Shown here piece after piece: positions 15,908 through 24,852 of a stretch of 64,000 bases of DNA. Position numbers and translations under genes: made by a program. The stretch comes from Pseudomonadota bacterium (GTDB taxonomy: Bacteria; Pseudomonadota; Alphaproteobacteria; Acetobacterales; Acetobacteraceae), in assembly GCA_021805565.1 (NCBI GenBank), contig JAJZFA010000013.1, positions 124,001-188,000 of the forward strand, written 5' to 3'. Every line of letters begins with the position of its first letter. The stretch's first letter is position 1. The notes below the pieces were generated by a model. The model had not been told where the DNA came from and made no database searches. It saw only the letters and a program-made list of their open reading frames with translations.

Positions 15908-17896
15908 TTATTCGCCGGGCGCTGGAACAGCCTGGGCATCGCGCCGTCCGGCCCGAGCCGCCGCACCGACTCGCCAGCGGCGGTCGCTCAGGCTGACCAC
16001 GCCGCCGAATGCCATGATTATCGCGCCGATCCAAATCCAGGGTACCAGCGGCTTCCAATAGACCCGTACCGTCCAATCCCCCGCCGTGTCGGAATCACCC
16101 AGCGCGACGTAAAGATCGGAGAGGAAATTGGTGCGGATGGCGGTTTCGCCTGTCGTTTGTTGCTGCAACGGGAAGAACCGCCGCTGTGGGTGCATGATTT
16201 TTACCAGCGCCCCGTCGCGGGTCACGCGGATCGTGGCGTCGTCGGCCACATAGTTGGGGCCGTTCAGCTTCGTCACGCTGTCGAGTGTCAGGTGGAAGCC
16301 GGCGATGTCGATCGAACCGCCGGGTTTAAGAATCTCGATTGCTTCTTGCGCATAGGCGGACGCGGCGAATCCGGCGACGGACACCGCGAGGCCCAGATGC
16401 GCGAAGGTCATGCCGTAGGCCGAACGGGGCAGGTGGATCGCGCGCCGCAGGCTGTCGCCGAACGGAACGCGGAACAGGCGGATTCGTTCGGCCAGTTCTG
16501 TCAGCACGGCGGCGAACAGCCATGCGGCCAGTCCGAGGCCCAATACCGCCAGAACCGGGCCGCCATAGGTGACATAGAACGCGATCAGCATGGTCAGGCC
16601 GGTGGCGATATAAGCAACCCAGAGGCGTTGCAGGGCGCCCAAAAGGTCTCCGCGTTTCCAGGCCAGCATCGGGCCGATGCCCACGGCGACGATCATCGGC
16701 GCCATCATCGGCGCGAATGTGCGGTTGAAGAACGGAAACCCGACCGACAGTTTCGGGCCGCCCACCGCGTCCAGGAACAGCGGATACAGCGTCCCCAAAA
16801 ACACGGTCGCGCAGCCGCAGGACAGCAGCACGTTGTTCAGCACCAGGGCGCCTTCCCGCGAGATGGGCGCGAACAGGCCGCCTCCCTTCAGCGCCGGCGC
16901 CCGGATGGCATACAGCGTCAGCGATCCGCCGATGGCCGCGATCAGCAGCAACAGGATGAACGTGCCGCGTTCCGGATCGGTGGCGAAGGCATGCACCGAG
17001 GTCAGCACGCCGGATCGCACCAGGAACGTGCCCACCAGGGACAGCGAGAAGGTGACGATCGCGAGCAAAATGGTCCAGGATTTCAGCGTGTCGCGCTTTT
17101 CCACCACGATGGACGAATGGATCAGCGCGGTGCCGACAAGCCATGGCATGAAGGAGGCGTTTTCCACCGGGTCCCAAAACCACCAGCCGCCCCAGCCGAG
17201 GGTATAATAGGCCCACCACGATCCCATGGCGATACCGACGGTCAGCGCGCACCACGAAGCCAGGGTCCACGGCCTGACCCAGCGTGCCCAGGCGGCATCG
17301 ACCCGGCCTTCTATCAGGGCGGCGACCGCGAACGAGAACGCGACCGAGAATCCGACATAGCCCAGGTACAGAAAGGGCGGATGGAACGCCAAACCGGGGT
17401 CCTGCAGGACCGGGTTCAATCCGTGGCCGTTCGCGGCGGGCGGAAAGGTGCGCAGGAACGGGTTCGACGTGAGCAGAATGAACAGCAGAAAGCCGGTCGC
17501 GATCATGCCCTGCACCGCCAGCACGCGGGCGCGCAAAGCGGGGGGCAGATTGTCGCTGAACAGGGCCACGGCGGCGGCGCACAGCGACAGCATGAACACC
17601 CAGAGCAGCATGGAGCCTTCATGATTGCCCCAGACTCCGGTAATTTTGTACAGCAGCGGTTTGTCGGTGTGGCTGTTCTCGATCACGTTGATGACGGTAA
17701 AGTCCGAGGTGACGTAGGCGTGCATCAGCGCCAGCATCGCCAGGGCGGTCAGCGCGAAGCCAGTCAGCGCGCAGGGCCGGCCGGCCGCCATCCAGCCCTG
17801 GTGCCGGCGCGCGGCGCCGATCAGCGGCACGGTGGATTGGACGATCGCCACGAACAGCGCCAGAATCAGGGCGAAATGGCCGAGTTCGGTAATCAT
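15908..17896 (-). CDS. ccmF: Heme lyase CcmF
   Basis: 662 residues, a polytopic membrane protein with about 14-15 segments. The WWD heme-handling motif GGWWFWDPVEN and conserved periplasmic His residues (ELGHFA at the start, NHEGSMLLWVF) are present. It transfers heme from holo-CcmE to apocytochrome c with CcmH. First gene of the ccmF-G-H-I block; ccmA-E are not in the window, and hemA lies 96 bases upstream where ccmE often is. Confidence 0.96.
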   Translation of the reverse strand: MITELGHFALILALFVAIVQSTVPLIGAARRHQGWMAAGRPCALTGFALTALAMLALMHAYVTSDFTVINVIENSHTDKPLLYKITGVWGNHEGSMLLWVFMLSLCAAAVALFSDNLPPALRARVLAVQGMIATGFLLFILLTSNPFLRTFPPAANGHGLNPVLQDPGLAFHPPFLYLGYVGFSVAFSFAVAALIEGRVDAAWARWVRPWTLASWCALTVGIAMGSWWAYYTLGWGGWWFWDPVENASFMPWLVGTALIHSSIVVEKRDTLKSWTILLAIVTFSLSLVGTFLVRSGVLTSVHAFATDPERGTFILLLLIAAIGGSLTLYAIRAPALKGGGLFAPISREGALVLNNVLLSCGCATVFLGTLYPLFLDAVGGPKLSVGFPFFNRTFAPMMAPMIVAVGIGPMLAWKRGDLLGALQRLWVAYIATGLTMLIAFYVTYGGPVLAVLGLGLAAWLFAAVLTELAERIRLFRVPFGDSLRRAIHLPRSAYGMTFAHLGLAVSVAGFAASAYAQEAIEILKPGGSIDIAGFHLTLDSVTKLNGPNYVADDATIRVTRDGALVKIMHPQRRFFPLQQQTTGETAIRTNFLSDLYVALGDSDTAGDWTVRVYWKPLVPWIWIGAIIMAFGGVVSLSDRRWRVGAAARAGRRDAQAVPAPGE

Positions 17897-17992
17897 GACT
17901 GAGCCTTTGGGGCCATCGGCTTACTGAACGCTCCCGTTTGTGATGGCCATTCCGCTTTCATGCGCTTTGGCCGGGTCGATGCCGATCGTTTT

Positions 17993-19210
17993 TCAGGCGG
18001 CTTGCCGGCGCTCCAGCGGGATGATCGCGGTCAGGGCCTGGACCAGTTCGTCCATCATCGCATCCGTATGCAGCGGCCCCGGCGTGAAGCGCAGCCGTTC
18101 CTCGCCACGGGCGACGGTGGGGTAGTTGATCGGTGTGGCGTACATCGCGAATTCGTTCAGCAGGCGCTGGCTGACCTGCATGCACAGCGTGGCGTCGCCT
18201 ACATGCAATGGCACGATGTGGCTGACCGAGTCGATCCGCGGCAACCCGGCGGCGTCGAACCGGGCCTTCAGTGCGGACGCGCGTTCGAACAGTTTGGTTC
18301 GGCGAGCGTGATCGCTGCGTACGTGGCGCACGCTGGCGAGCGCGGCGGCGGCGACCATCGGCGGCAACGACGTGGTGAAGATGAAGCCCGGGGCGGTGCA
18401 GCGGATGAAATCCACGATTTCGGTATCGCCGGCGATGTAGCCGCCGTGGCATCCGAAGGCCTTGGCCAGCGTTCCCTCGATAATATGGACGCGATGCGCG
18501 ACGCCGTCGCGTTCGGAGACGCCGCCGCCGTTGGGGCCGTACATGCCGACCGCGTGAACCTCATCCAGGTAGGTCATCGCGTCGTATTTTTCCGCCACAT
18601 CGCAGATCGCGCCGATGGGGGCGATGTCGGCGTCCATGGAATAGACGGATTCGAACGCGATCAGCTTAGGCGCGCCCGGCGGCGCGGCGCGCAACAGGGT
18701 TTCCAGGTGGCCTACGTCGTTGTGGCGGAAAATATGGACGACGGCGCGCGATCCCTTGATGCCGGCAATCATCGATGCGTGGTTTTTGGCGTCCGAAAAC
18801 ACATGAAACGGATGGGCCGGCCCGTTCGGCAAACTATTCAGGATCGCCGCCAGGGTTGCCTGATTGGACACATAGCCCGACGTGAACAACAGCCCGGCCT
18901 GCTTGCCGTGCAGGCTCGCGAGTTCCGCTTCCAGATCGTCATGCACGGGGCTGGTGCCGCTTATGTTGCGGGTTCCGCCCGCGCCCGCACCCATGGACCG
19001 GGCGGCCTCGCACGCCGCGTTGACCGGCACCGGATGACCGCCCATGGCCAGGTAGTCGTTGGACGACCACACCAGAACCCGCGATCCGTCGGGACGCGCA
19101 TAATAAGGGAAGCCGTCGGCGCGTTTGCGCAGCGGCGTGAAAACACGATAGCGCCCCTGCTCGCGGATGGAACCAAGGGTCTGGCGGCAGTGATCCTTAA
19201 ACGCATTCAT
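17993..19210 (-). CDS. hemA: 5-aminolevulinate synthase
   Basis: 405 residues, the usual size. Condenses glycine and succinyl-CoA to 5-aminolevulinate, first step of the alphaproteobacterial (Shemin) heme pathway; PLP enzyme, cytoplasmic. Visible: glycine-loop [21 protein letters not shown]-binding DEVHAVG (216-222) and the Schiff-base Lys 250 in [13 protein letters not shown]. Same strand and directly upstream of ccmF, so heme synthesis and its delivery to cytochrome c are co-located. A perfect FNR-type box lies about 99 bases upstream of the start. Confidence 0.97.
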   Translation of the reverse strand: MNAFKDHCRQTLGSIREQGRYRVFTPLRKRADGFPYYARPDGSRVLVWSSNDYLAMGGHPVPVNAACEAARSMGAGAGGTRNISGTSPVHDDLEAELASLHGKQAGLLFTSGYVSNQATLAAILNSLPNGPAHPFHVFSDAKNHASMIAGIKGSRAVVHIFRHNDVGHLETLLRAAPPGAPKLIAFESVYSMDADIAPIGAICDVAEKYDAMTYLDEVHAVGMYGPNGGGVSERDGVAHRVHIIEGTLAKAFGCHGGYIAGDTEIVDFIRCTAPGFIFTTSLPPMVAAAALASVRHVRSDHARRTKLFERASALKARFDAAGLPRIDSVSHIVPLHVGDATLCMQVSQRLLNEFAMYATPINYPTVARGEERLRFTPGPLHTDAMMDELVQALTAIIPLERRQAA

Positions 19211-19302
19211 CCTACGAAAGTCCCCGTTTCGCCGAACCCGGCGCTTCGCCCATCCCGGCGAGCAGCCGATTGGCCGTCTCGCAGACCGGTTACCGGAAAT
19301 GA

Positions 19303-19316
19303 TTGATCCCGATCAA
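19303..19316. promoter_or_regulatory. FNR/FnrL-type binding site upstream of hemA
   Basis: TTGAT-CCCG-ATCAA matches the FNR consensus TTGAT-N4-ATCAA at all ten defined positions. It is centred about 99 bases before the hemA start and 205 before the DUF2889 start. FnrL control of hemA is known in Rhodobacter. Oxygen-dependent control of this hemA is an inference. Confidence 0.75.
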
Positions 19317-19514
19317 CATCGTATTCTCCGGCGTAGCGTTGGGAACATGCGCCGTTTGGCATGCACGTCAACCAAGCGTTATCCGGTTGAGCATGAATTT
19401 ACCCCGCATCGGCGCATATCGCTCTGGCTGGCCATGCCGTCCAGCGCTTTGCAAACTACCGTCGGCTCGCATAGCCTATGCTGCAATGCAATACCAACAA
19501 CCGAGGAGCCACGC

Positions 19515-20135
19515 ATGCCGTTAAGTCCGCCCGCCGAACGCGAGCGCCTGCATACGCGCGCCATTGAGATCGCCGGATACCGCCGGCAGGACGGCCTTTA
19601 CGACATCGAAGCCCACTTGACGGATCGCAAAAGCTTCGGACAGACCAATTTCGATCGCGGATATATCGCGGCAGGCGAACCGGTTCACGACATGTGGGTG
19701 CGCCTGACCGTCGATGAAACGCTGGTCATCCATGGCGCCGAGGCGGTCAGCGACAAGACGCCCTATGCGTTGTGTCCGTCCGCCGCGCCGAACTTCGTTC
19801 GACTGGCCGGCATGCGGATCAAGTCCGGCTTCTTGCGGGAGGCCAACCAGGCCGTGGGCGGAGCGGCGGGTTGCACCCATCTGCGCGAACTGCTGCAGCA
19901 ACTGGCGACGACGGCGTTTCAGACCGTCAATCCGTCCAGGGCGCGCCGGGAGATGGTGGCCGAGGGCAAGTCGGTCGAAAAGCCCGGCAGCGATGCGTTC
20001 GACGACCGGATCGCCGAGACATGGGGCGGCGGGGAGAAATTTCTCAACACATGCCTCGCCTACGACGAGAAAGGTCCGCTGGTGAAGCGCCGCTGGCCGC
20101 ATCTTTATACCGGCGTCGATGCGCCTGCCGGTTAG
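19515..20135 (+). CDS. DUF2889 domain-containing protein
   Basis: 206 residues. Conserved features of the family: LHTRAIEIAGYRRQDGLYDI, EAHLTDRKSF, PVHDMWVRLTVDETLVIH and a C-terminal block ending WPHLYTG. Function is not established; in some proteobacteria DUF2889 genes sit among aromatic-acid or feruloyl-type pathways, but no such genes are here. ATG 19515 follows GAGGAG at proper spacing; the long in-frame upstream extension lacks coding character. A good terminator follows. Confidence 0.82.
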   Translation: MPLSPPAERERLHTRAIEIAGYRRQDGLYDIEAHLTDRKSFGQTNFDRGYIAAGEPVHDMWVRLTVDETLVIHGAEAVSDKTPYALCPSAAPNFVRLAGMRIKSGFLREANQAVGGAAGCTHLRELLQQLATTAFQTVNPSRARREMVAEGKSVEKPGSDAFDDRIAETWGGGEKFLNTCLAYDEKGPLVKRRWPHLYTGVDAPAG

Positions 20136-20181
20136 GCGCGCCGATATACCGATCACTTTGAAGTGCGGCCCCCGGCACGCC

Positions 20182-20207
20182 CCGGGCAGTTAAAGTGCCC
20201 GGTTTTT
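20182..20207 (+). terminator. Intrinsic terminator after the DUF2889 gene
   Basis: CCGGGCA-GTTAAAG-TGCCCGG (20182-20202) is a perfect 7-bp GC-rich stem, followed directly by TTTTT (20203-20207). 46 bases after the stop codon. Confidence 0.8.
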
Positions 20208-20233
20208 ACCATCGGTGCGACGGATTGTCCGCG

Positions 20234-20515
20234 TTACTGCCTTTGGTAACGGCGCGGTTGTGCCGGATCGACGATGCCTGCACAGACGGTCTTGTGGATC
20301 GTGACCATCGACCGTTGCACGGTGGTGAGGAAAGGCAGCACTGGCGTTTTCCATGAGGTTTCATCGGTCAGCCATCCCGTCGCCGTCGCGGCTTCCCGAT
20401 CCGGCGGAATGTCGATGACGCACCGCCGTTCCAGGTCGCGGACGATGGTTCCGTAGCGGTGACCGCGCTTCCCGGCAAAGTCATCGATACCGATCACCCG
20501 CGGTTGCTTAGGGCA
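20234..20515 (-). pseudogene. Remnant of an ISL3-family transposase
   Basis: Reading leftward, PKQPRVIGIDDFAGKRG followed by HRYGTIVRDLERR and VIDIPPDREAAT is the characteristic catalytic-core segment of ISL3 transposases (DDE fold; the first Asp pair is in IDDFA). Similarity stops around 20350 after GWL, and the rest of the frame to 20234 is unrelated. Upstream transposase sequence is missing: a palindromic element starts about 20 bases away. So it is a truncated, dead insertion-sequence relic. Confidence 0.7.
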
Positions 20516-20536
20516 GGCCCTAAGTCTTTGTTCGAG

Positions 20537-20584
20537 CGGGCAGCTTTATCGGCGTGCTGACGCACTTATCGCCGATGCCGCCCG
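20537..20584 (-). repeat. Dispersed palindromic element, module A, inverted orientation
   Basis: On the minus strand it reads CGGGCGGCATCGGCGATAAG, then GCGTCAGCACGCCGATAAAG and CTGCCCG, among the best preserved copies. It abuts the transposase remnant, as if inserted into it or marking a recombination joint. Confidence 0.8.
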
Positions 20585-20669
20585 CAGGTGGCTGCCCCGT
20601 GGGTCTTGGCCAGAGCGGACCCCATAAGCAGCGGATCCGCGGGGAGGCCGGGCGGACAATCCCGCGTGC

Positions 20670-20699
20670 CGGTTCGCGCCCCGGACCAAGCGCGAACCG
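20670..20699. other. 10-bp perfect inverted repeat before the tetR promoter
   Basis: CGGTTCGCGC (20670-20679) and GCGCGAACCG (20690-20699) with a 10-base loop. No T-tract. It lies just upstream of a TTGACA sequence (20707-20712) that may be the -35 box of tetR. It could be an insertion-sequence end or a stem blocking read-through. Confidence 0.4.
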
Positions 20700-20742
20700 A
20701 TATGCCTTGACAGCCAAGGAATGCGATGGCCAAGTGTATCTA

Positions 20743-20754
20743 ACGAACGTTCGT
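20743..20754. promoter_or_regulatory. Probable TetR-family operator
   Basis: ACGAACGTTCGT is a perfect 12-bp palindrome 11 bases before the tetR GTG. TetR-type repressors typically bind such dyads over their own promoter, so this suggests autoregulation of the tetR-aas pair. Confidence 0.6.
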
Positions 20755-20765
20755 AAGGAAACCTT

Positions 20766-21329
20766 GTGCCGCCATCTCTTGCCCCGAAAGACCGGATAAA
20801 GCGCGAGGCGATGCGCCTGTTCGTCGCACACGGCGTCGATGCGGTGTCCATGCGCGACATCGCCGCCGCGGTGGGGATGAAAGCCCCCAGCCTGTATGCC
20901 CATTTCAGCAGCCGCGAAGACCTGATCGGTGCCCTGTTCCACGCGAGCTACGCCGAATACGGGCGCCAACTGGCGGAAGCGGCCGCGGGGCCGGGTGGAT
21001 TTCGCGGGCGGCTGGAAGCCATGGTTCGCGTGGTTTGCGCCCTGCATGCCAGCGACGAACTGCTGTTCGACTTTCTGCTTTTGACCCAGCACGGGTTCCT
21101 GCGCGACGTGCCGATGGACCAACACAACCCGGTCGAGGTGATCTGCCGATCGGTCGCCGCCGCGATGGCGGCCGGGGACATTCCGACCGGGAATCCAACG
21201 CTGCTCGCCGCCGCGATTATCGGCATTATCGTTCAGCCCGCCACCTTCAAGCTCTATGGACGCCTGAGCCAGGGGCTTGGCGAGATGACGGACGAGATCG
21301 TCGTGCTCTGCCTGAAACTCGTGTCATGA
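20766..21329 (+). CDS. TetR/AcrR family transcriptional regulator
   Basis: 187 residues. N-terminal HTH (DRIKREAMRLFVAHGVDAVS, then MRDIAAAVGMKAPSLYAHF) with recognition helix ending SLYAHFSSRE; the C-terminal ligand domain is all-helical. GTG start with AAGGA just upstream. Its stop overlaps the start of the following lipid gene (ATGA, 21326-21329), so it very likely regulates phospholipid remodelling through the palindrome before its start; a fatty-acid or acyl-CoA ligand is a reasonable guess. Confidence 0.92.
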   Translation: MPPSLAPKDRIKREAMRLFVAHGVDAVSMRDIAAAVGMKAPSLYAHFSSREDLIGALFHASYAEYGRQLAEAAAGPGGFRGRLEAMVRVVCALHASDELLFDFLLLTQHGFLRDVPMDQHNPVEVICRSVAAAMAAGDIPTGNPTLLAAAIIGIIVQPATFKLYGRLSQGLGEMTDEIVVLCLKLVS

Positions 21330-24300
21330 ACGTGCAAAGCAAGGCTGGAACCATGTCGCTGTTATTGTCGCGCCGCCTCGGCCCGCTGTGTCTTGCGCAG
21401 ACCTGCGGGGCCTTCAACGACAATCTGGTCAAGAACGCCATGATCGTATTGGCGCTGTTCAAACTGGGCGCGGGCGGCGGCGCCGGCCTTGCCGCCCTGG
21501 CTGGCGCCTTGTTCGTCGCGCCTTATGCGCTGCTGTCGGCGACCGCCGGCCAACTGGCCGACCGGTTCGACAAATCCCGCCTGATCCAGGCCACCAAGGC
21601 GGCCGAGGTACTGCTGATGGGTGCGGCGGCCTACGCCTTCATGCTGAACAGTATTCCCGGCCTGATGGGTATCCTGTTCGGCCTGGGCGTACAGGCGACC
21701 ATGTTCGGCCCGCTGAAATACGGGATTCTGCCAGACCATTTGCGCGACGGCGAACTTGTTGCCGGCAACGGACTGATCGAGGCCACCACCTTCATCGCGA
21801 TCCTGACGGGTACCGTGGCCGGCGGCGCGCTTGTCTTACTGAACGACGGTCCGGTCATCGTCGGCGTGACGGGTGTCGCTGTATCGCTGAGCGGCCTGGT
21901 TTCGGCATTCGGCGTCCCCCGCGCGCCGGCGGCCGACCGGACGCTGCGGATCGGCTGGAATATCGTCCGCGAAACCATCGCGGTCACGCGCCAGGCGGCG
22001 TCGGTTCGTCCGGTGTGGCTATCCATCCTTGGGCTCAGCTGGTTTTGGGCGATCGGTGCGACGCTGCTGTCGGAATTCCCCTCGGTCGCCAAGGAGTCGC
22101 TGGGCGCGGACGGCCATGTCGTTACCCTGTTGCTGACGATGTTCGCGGTGGGCATCGGCGTGGGATCGATGCTGTGCGCCCGGCTTCTGCATGGCGAGGT
22201 CAGCGCTCGGTTTGTCCCGTTTGCCGCGTTCGGTATCACGGTCTTCACATGGGATTTCGGATCCGCCGTCAGCGGCGCCAGCGGCCTGACGACGGTTGCC
22301 GCGATCCTGCATGCCCCGGCTGGCTGGCGCATGCTGGCCGATCTTCTGCTGCTGGCGGTGTGCGGCGGGCTGTATTCGGTGCCGCTGTATGCGATTCTGC
22401 AAGAGCAAGCGCACCCGTCGCACCGAGCCCGCACCATCGCCGCCAATAATATCGTCAATGCGGTCTTCATGGTCCTAGCGGCGGCGGCGGTGGCGGGCTT
22501 CGCGGCAGCGGGACTGTCTGCCCCGCACGTGCTGCAAATTGCCGCCGTGGCGAATTTCGGTGTCGCCCTTTGGATCGTTCGCCTGCTGCCGCAAGCTGTG
22601 TTCCGGCCGGTGTTCCGGTGGTACTTCCGGATCTTCCATGCCGTTCGCATCGAGGGGATTGGCAATCTTCCATCGCCGGCGGAACGATCGGTTTTGATGA
22701 TCAACCACCAGTCGTTCCTGGACGGCTGCCTGGTGGCGGCATTTCTGCCGGGCGATATCGTTTTCGCGATCGACACCGGACAGGCCAAGCGATTCTGGTT
22801 TTTGAAGTATATCCTCGATGTTTTTCCGGTCGATCCGGCCAGCCCGATGGCGATCCGGTCGATGGTCAAGGCGGTGCGCGACGGTCGCCGTCTGGCGGTC
22901 TTTCCGGAGGGCCGCATTACGCTGACCGGTGCGCTGATGAAAATCTACGATGGCCCTGGCATGATCGCCGACCGGGCCGGAGCGACCATTGTTCCGGTGC
23001 GGGTGGACGGGTTGCAGTTTCACAAGACATCGCGGATGCAAGGCAAGCTGAGGCTGCGCTGGTGTCCAGCCGTCAGCCTGACCGTTCTTCCGCCTGTGCG
23101 TCCCGATGTGTCGCCGGCTTTGAAGGGTCGCGCCCGCCGAACCGCACTGGGACAGATCGTGCAGGACATCATGACGAATGCGGCGTTCCGTCCCGAACAG
23201 GTGCGCGACAGCCTGTTTGGCGCGTTGCTGAACGCCCGCGCCTTGTATGACAAGGGTCTGCCGGTCATCGCCGATATCGTACCCAACGATGCCGGCGGCA
23301 CGACGCCGAACGAACTGACCTATCGCCGCCTGATCCTGGCCAGTACGGTGCTGGGCCGGAAGCTGGCGGCGTTCACCCGTCCTGGCGAGCATGTCGGCGT
23401 GATGCTGCCGAACGCGGCCGGCACCGTGGTAACCTTCTTCGCGCTGCAGTCGCAGGGCCGCGTGCCGGCGATGATGAACTTCACCGCCGGCGCCGATGCC
23501 ATGCTGTCCGGCTGCGCCGCGGCGTGTATCGAAACGATCCTGACCTCGCGCCGTGCGGTGCAAAAAGGCAAGCTGGAACGGCTGGTCGAAACCGTCGGTG
23601 CAAGGGTTCGTTTCGTTTACCTGGAAGACGTCCGCGCGTCGGTCGGCCCGATGGATCGGCTGCGCGGATTGCTGGCGGCGCGCCGTCCGCACCGTCTGCC
23701 GGGCGCGGGCCTGGACGCCGGTTCGCCTGCGCTGGTACTGTTCACTTCGGGGTCGGAGGGCACGCCCAAGGGCGTTGTTCACAGTCACCGGTCGCTTCTG
23801 GCAAACTGCGCGCAAATCCGTTCAGTGGTGGATTTCAATCCCGCGGACAGGGTTTTCAATGCATTGCCGATGTTTCATTCGTTCGGCATGACCGCGACAC
23901 TGTTGCCGTTGTTGTATGGGGTGCGCGGGTTTCTGTATCCGTCGCCGCTGCATTACCGGATCGTGCCGGAAATGGTGTATGCGGAACAATCCACTATCCT
24001 GTTTGGTACCGATACGTTTTTGGCCGGTTATGCCCGCAAGGGCAACGCGCTGGATTTTCAGTCGTTACGCTATATATTCGCCGGTGCCGAGAAAGTGCGG
24101 CCGGAAACCCGGATGGCGTACATGGACCACTTCAAGAAGCCGGTTTTCGAGGGGTATGGCGTCACCGAGACAGCGCCGGTGCTGGCGCTCAATACGTGGG
24201 CACACGCCCGCAATGGCGCCGCCGGCCGTTTGCTGCCGGGAATCGAGGTCAGGCTGGATGCCGTGCCTGGCATCGCCGAAGGCGGCCGGTTGTCGGTGCG

Positions 24301-24766
24301 CGGCCCGAACACGATGCTGGGCTATCTGCGCGCGGAGGCACCCGGCGTGCTGGAACCGCCGCCGGACGGCTGGCACGATACCGGCGATATCGTAACGATA
24401 GACCGTGCCGGTTTCATAACTATCGCCGGACGGGCAAAGCGGTTCGCCAAGATTGGCGGCGAAATGGTCTCGCTGGCTGCCGCCGAGGGTCTGGCCAGTG
24501 CTGTCTGGACCGATGCCGTTCATGCGGTGGTCACGGTCGCGGATGCCCGCAAGGGCGAGAAACTGCTGCTGGTCACCACCCAACCCGGCGCCGGGCCGCA
24601 CGCCTTGCTGGCGGCCGCCCGTGATCGCGGTATGGCCGGGATTCAGGTGCCGCGCGAAATCATGGTGGTGGACAAAATACCGCTACTGGGGACCGGAAAG
24701 ACCGATTATCCGGCCGTACAGCGGCTGGCCGAAGCGTGGGCGGAACGCGCCGGTGCCGCGGCGTAA
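21326..24766 (+). CDS. Acyl-ACP--phospholipid acyltransferase / acyl-ACP ligase fused to an LplT-like MFS domain (Aas-type)
   Basis: 1146 residues with three domains. Residues 1-410: twelve-segment MFS of LplT type (lysophospholipid flippase; GAFNDNLVKN at the start). 430-620: PlsC acyltransferase with HX4D (NHQSFLDG, about 459-465) and FPEGR (about 526). 700-1140: AMP-binding ligase with VLFTSGSEGTPKGVVHSH (about 805) and GYGVTETAP. Together they would import lysophospholipid, activate a fatty acid and re-acylate the lipid. In E. coli LplT and Aas are separate proteins. Translationally coupled to tetR. Confidence 0.93.
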   Translation: MNVQSKAGTMSLLLSRRLGPLCLAQTCGAFNDNLVKNAMIVLALFKLGAGGGAGLAALAGALFVAPYALLSATAGQLADRFDKSRLIQATKAAEVLLMGAAAYAFMLNSIPGLMGILFGLGVQATMFGPLKYGILPDHLRDGELVAGNGLIEATTFIAILTGTVAGGALVLLNDGPVIVGVTGVAVSLSGLVSAFGVPRAPAADRTLRIGWNIVRETIAVTRQAASVRPVWLSILGLSWFWAIGATLLSEFPSVAKESLGADGHVVTLLLTMFAVGIGVGSMLCARLLHGEVSARFVPFAAFGITVFTWDFGSAVSGASGLTTVAAILHAPAGWRMLADLLLLAVCGGLYSVPLYAILQEQAHPSHRARTIAANNIVNAVFMVLAAAAVAGFAAAGLSAPHVLQIAAVANFGVALWIVRLLPQAVFRPVFRWYFRIFHAVRIEGIGNLPSPAERSVLMINHQSFLDGCLVAAFLPGDIVFAIDTGQAKRFWFLKYILDVFPVDPASPMAIRSMVKAVRDGRRLAVFPEGRITLTGALMKIYDGPGMIADRAGATIVPVRVDGLQFHKTSRMQGKLRLRWCPAVSLTVLPPVRPDVSPALKGRARRTALGQIVQDIMTNAAFRPEQVRDSLFGALLNARALYDKGLPVIADIVPNDAGGTTPNELTYRRLILASTVLGRKLAAFTRPGEHVGVMLPNAAGTVVTFFALQSQGRVPAMMNFTAGADAMLSGCAAACIETILTSRRAVQKGKLERLVETVGARVRFVYLEDVRASVGPMDRLRGLLAARRPHRLPGAGLDAGSPALVLFTSGSEGTPKGVVHSHRSLLANCAQIRSVVDFNPADRVFNALPMFHSFGMTATLLPLLYGVRGFLYPSPLHYRIVPEMVYAEQSTILFGTDTFLAGYARKGNALDFQSLRYIFAGAEKVRPETRMAYMDHFKKPVFEGYGVTETAPVLALNTWAHARNGAAGRLLPGIEVRLDAVPGIAEGGRLSVRGPNTMLGYLRAEAPGVLEPPPDGWHDTGDIVTIDRAGFITIAGRAKRFAKIGGEMVSLAAAEGLASAVWTDAVHAVVTVADARKGEKLLLVTTQPGAGPHALLAAARDRGMAGIQVPREIMVVDKIPLLGTGKTDYPAVQRLAEAWAERAGAAA

Positions 24767-24852
24767 AGCCAGATCGCGTCCCACCCAGCCGACGGTACCA
24801 GGCGGCGGATCGGACGGAAAAATCGTGCCGTCCGCTGACTGGTATAACGGCG

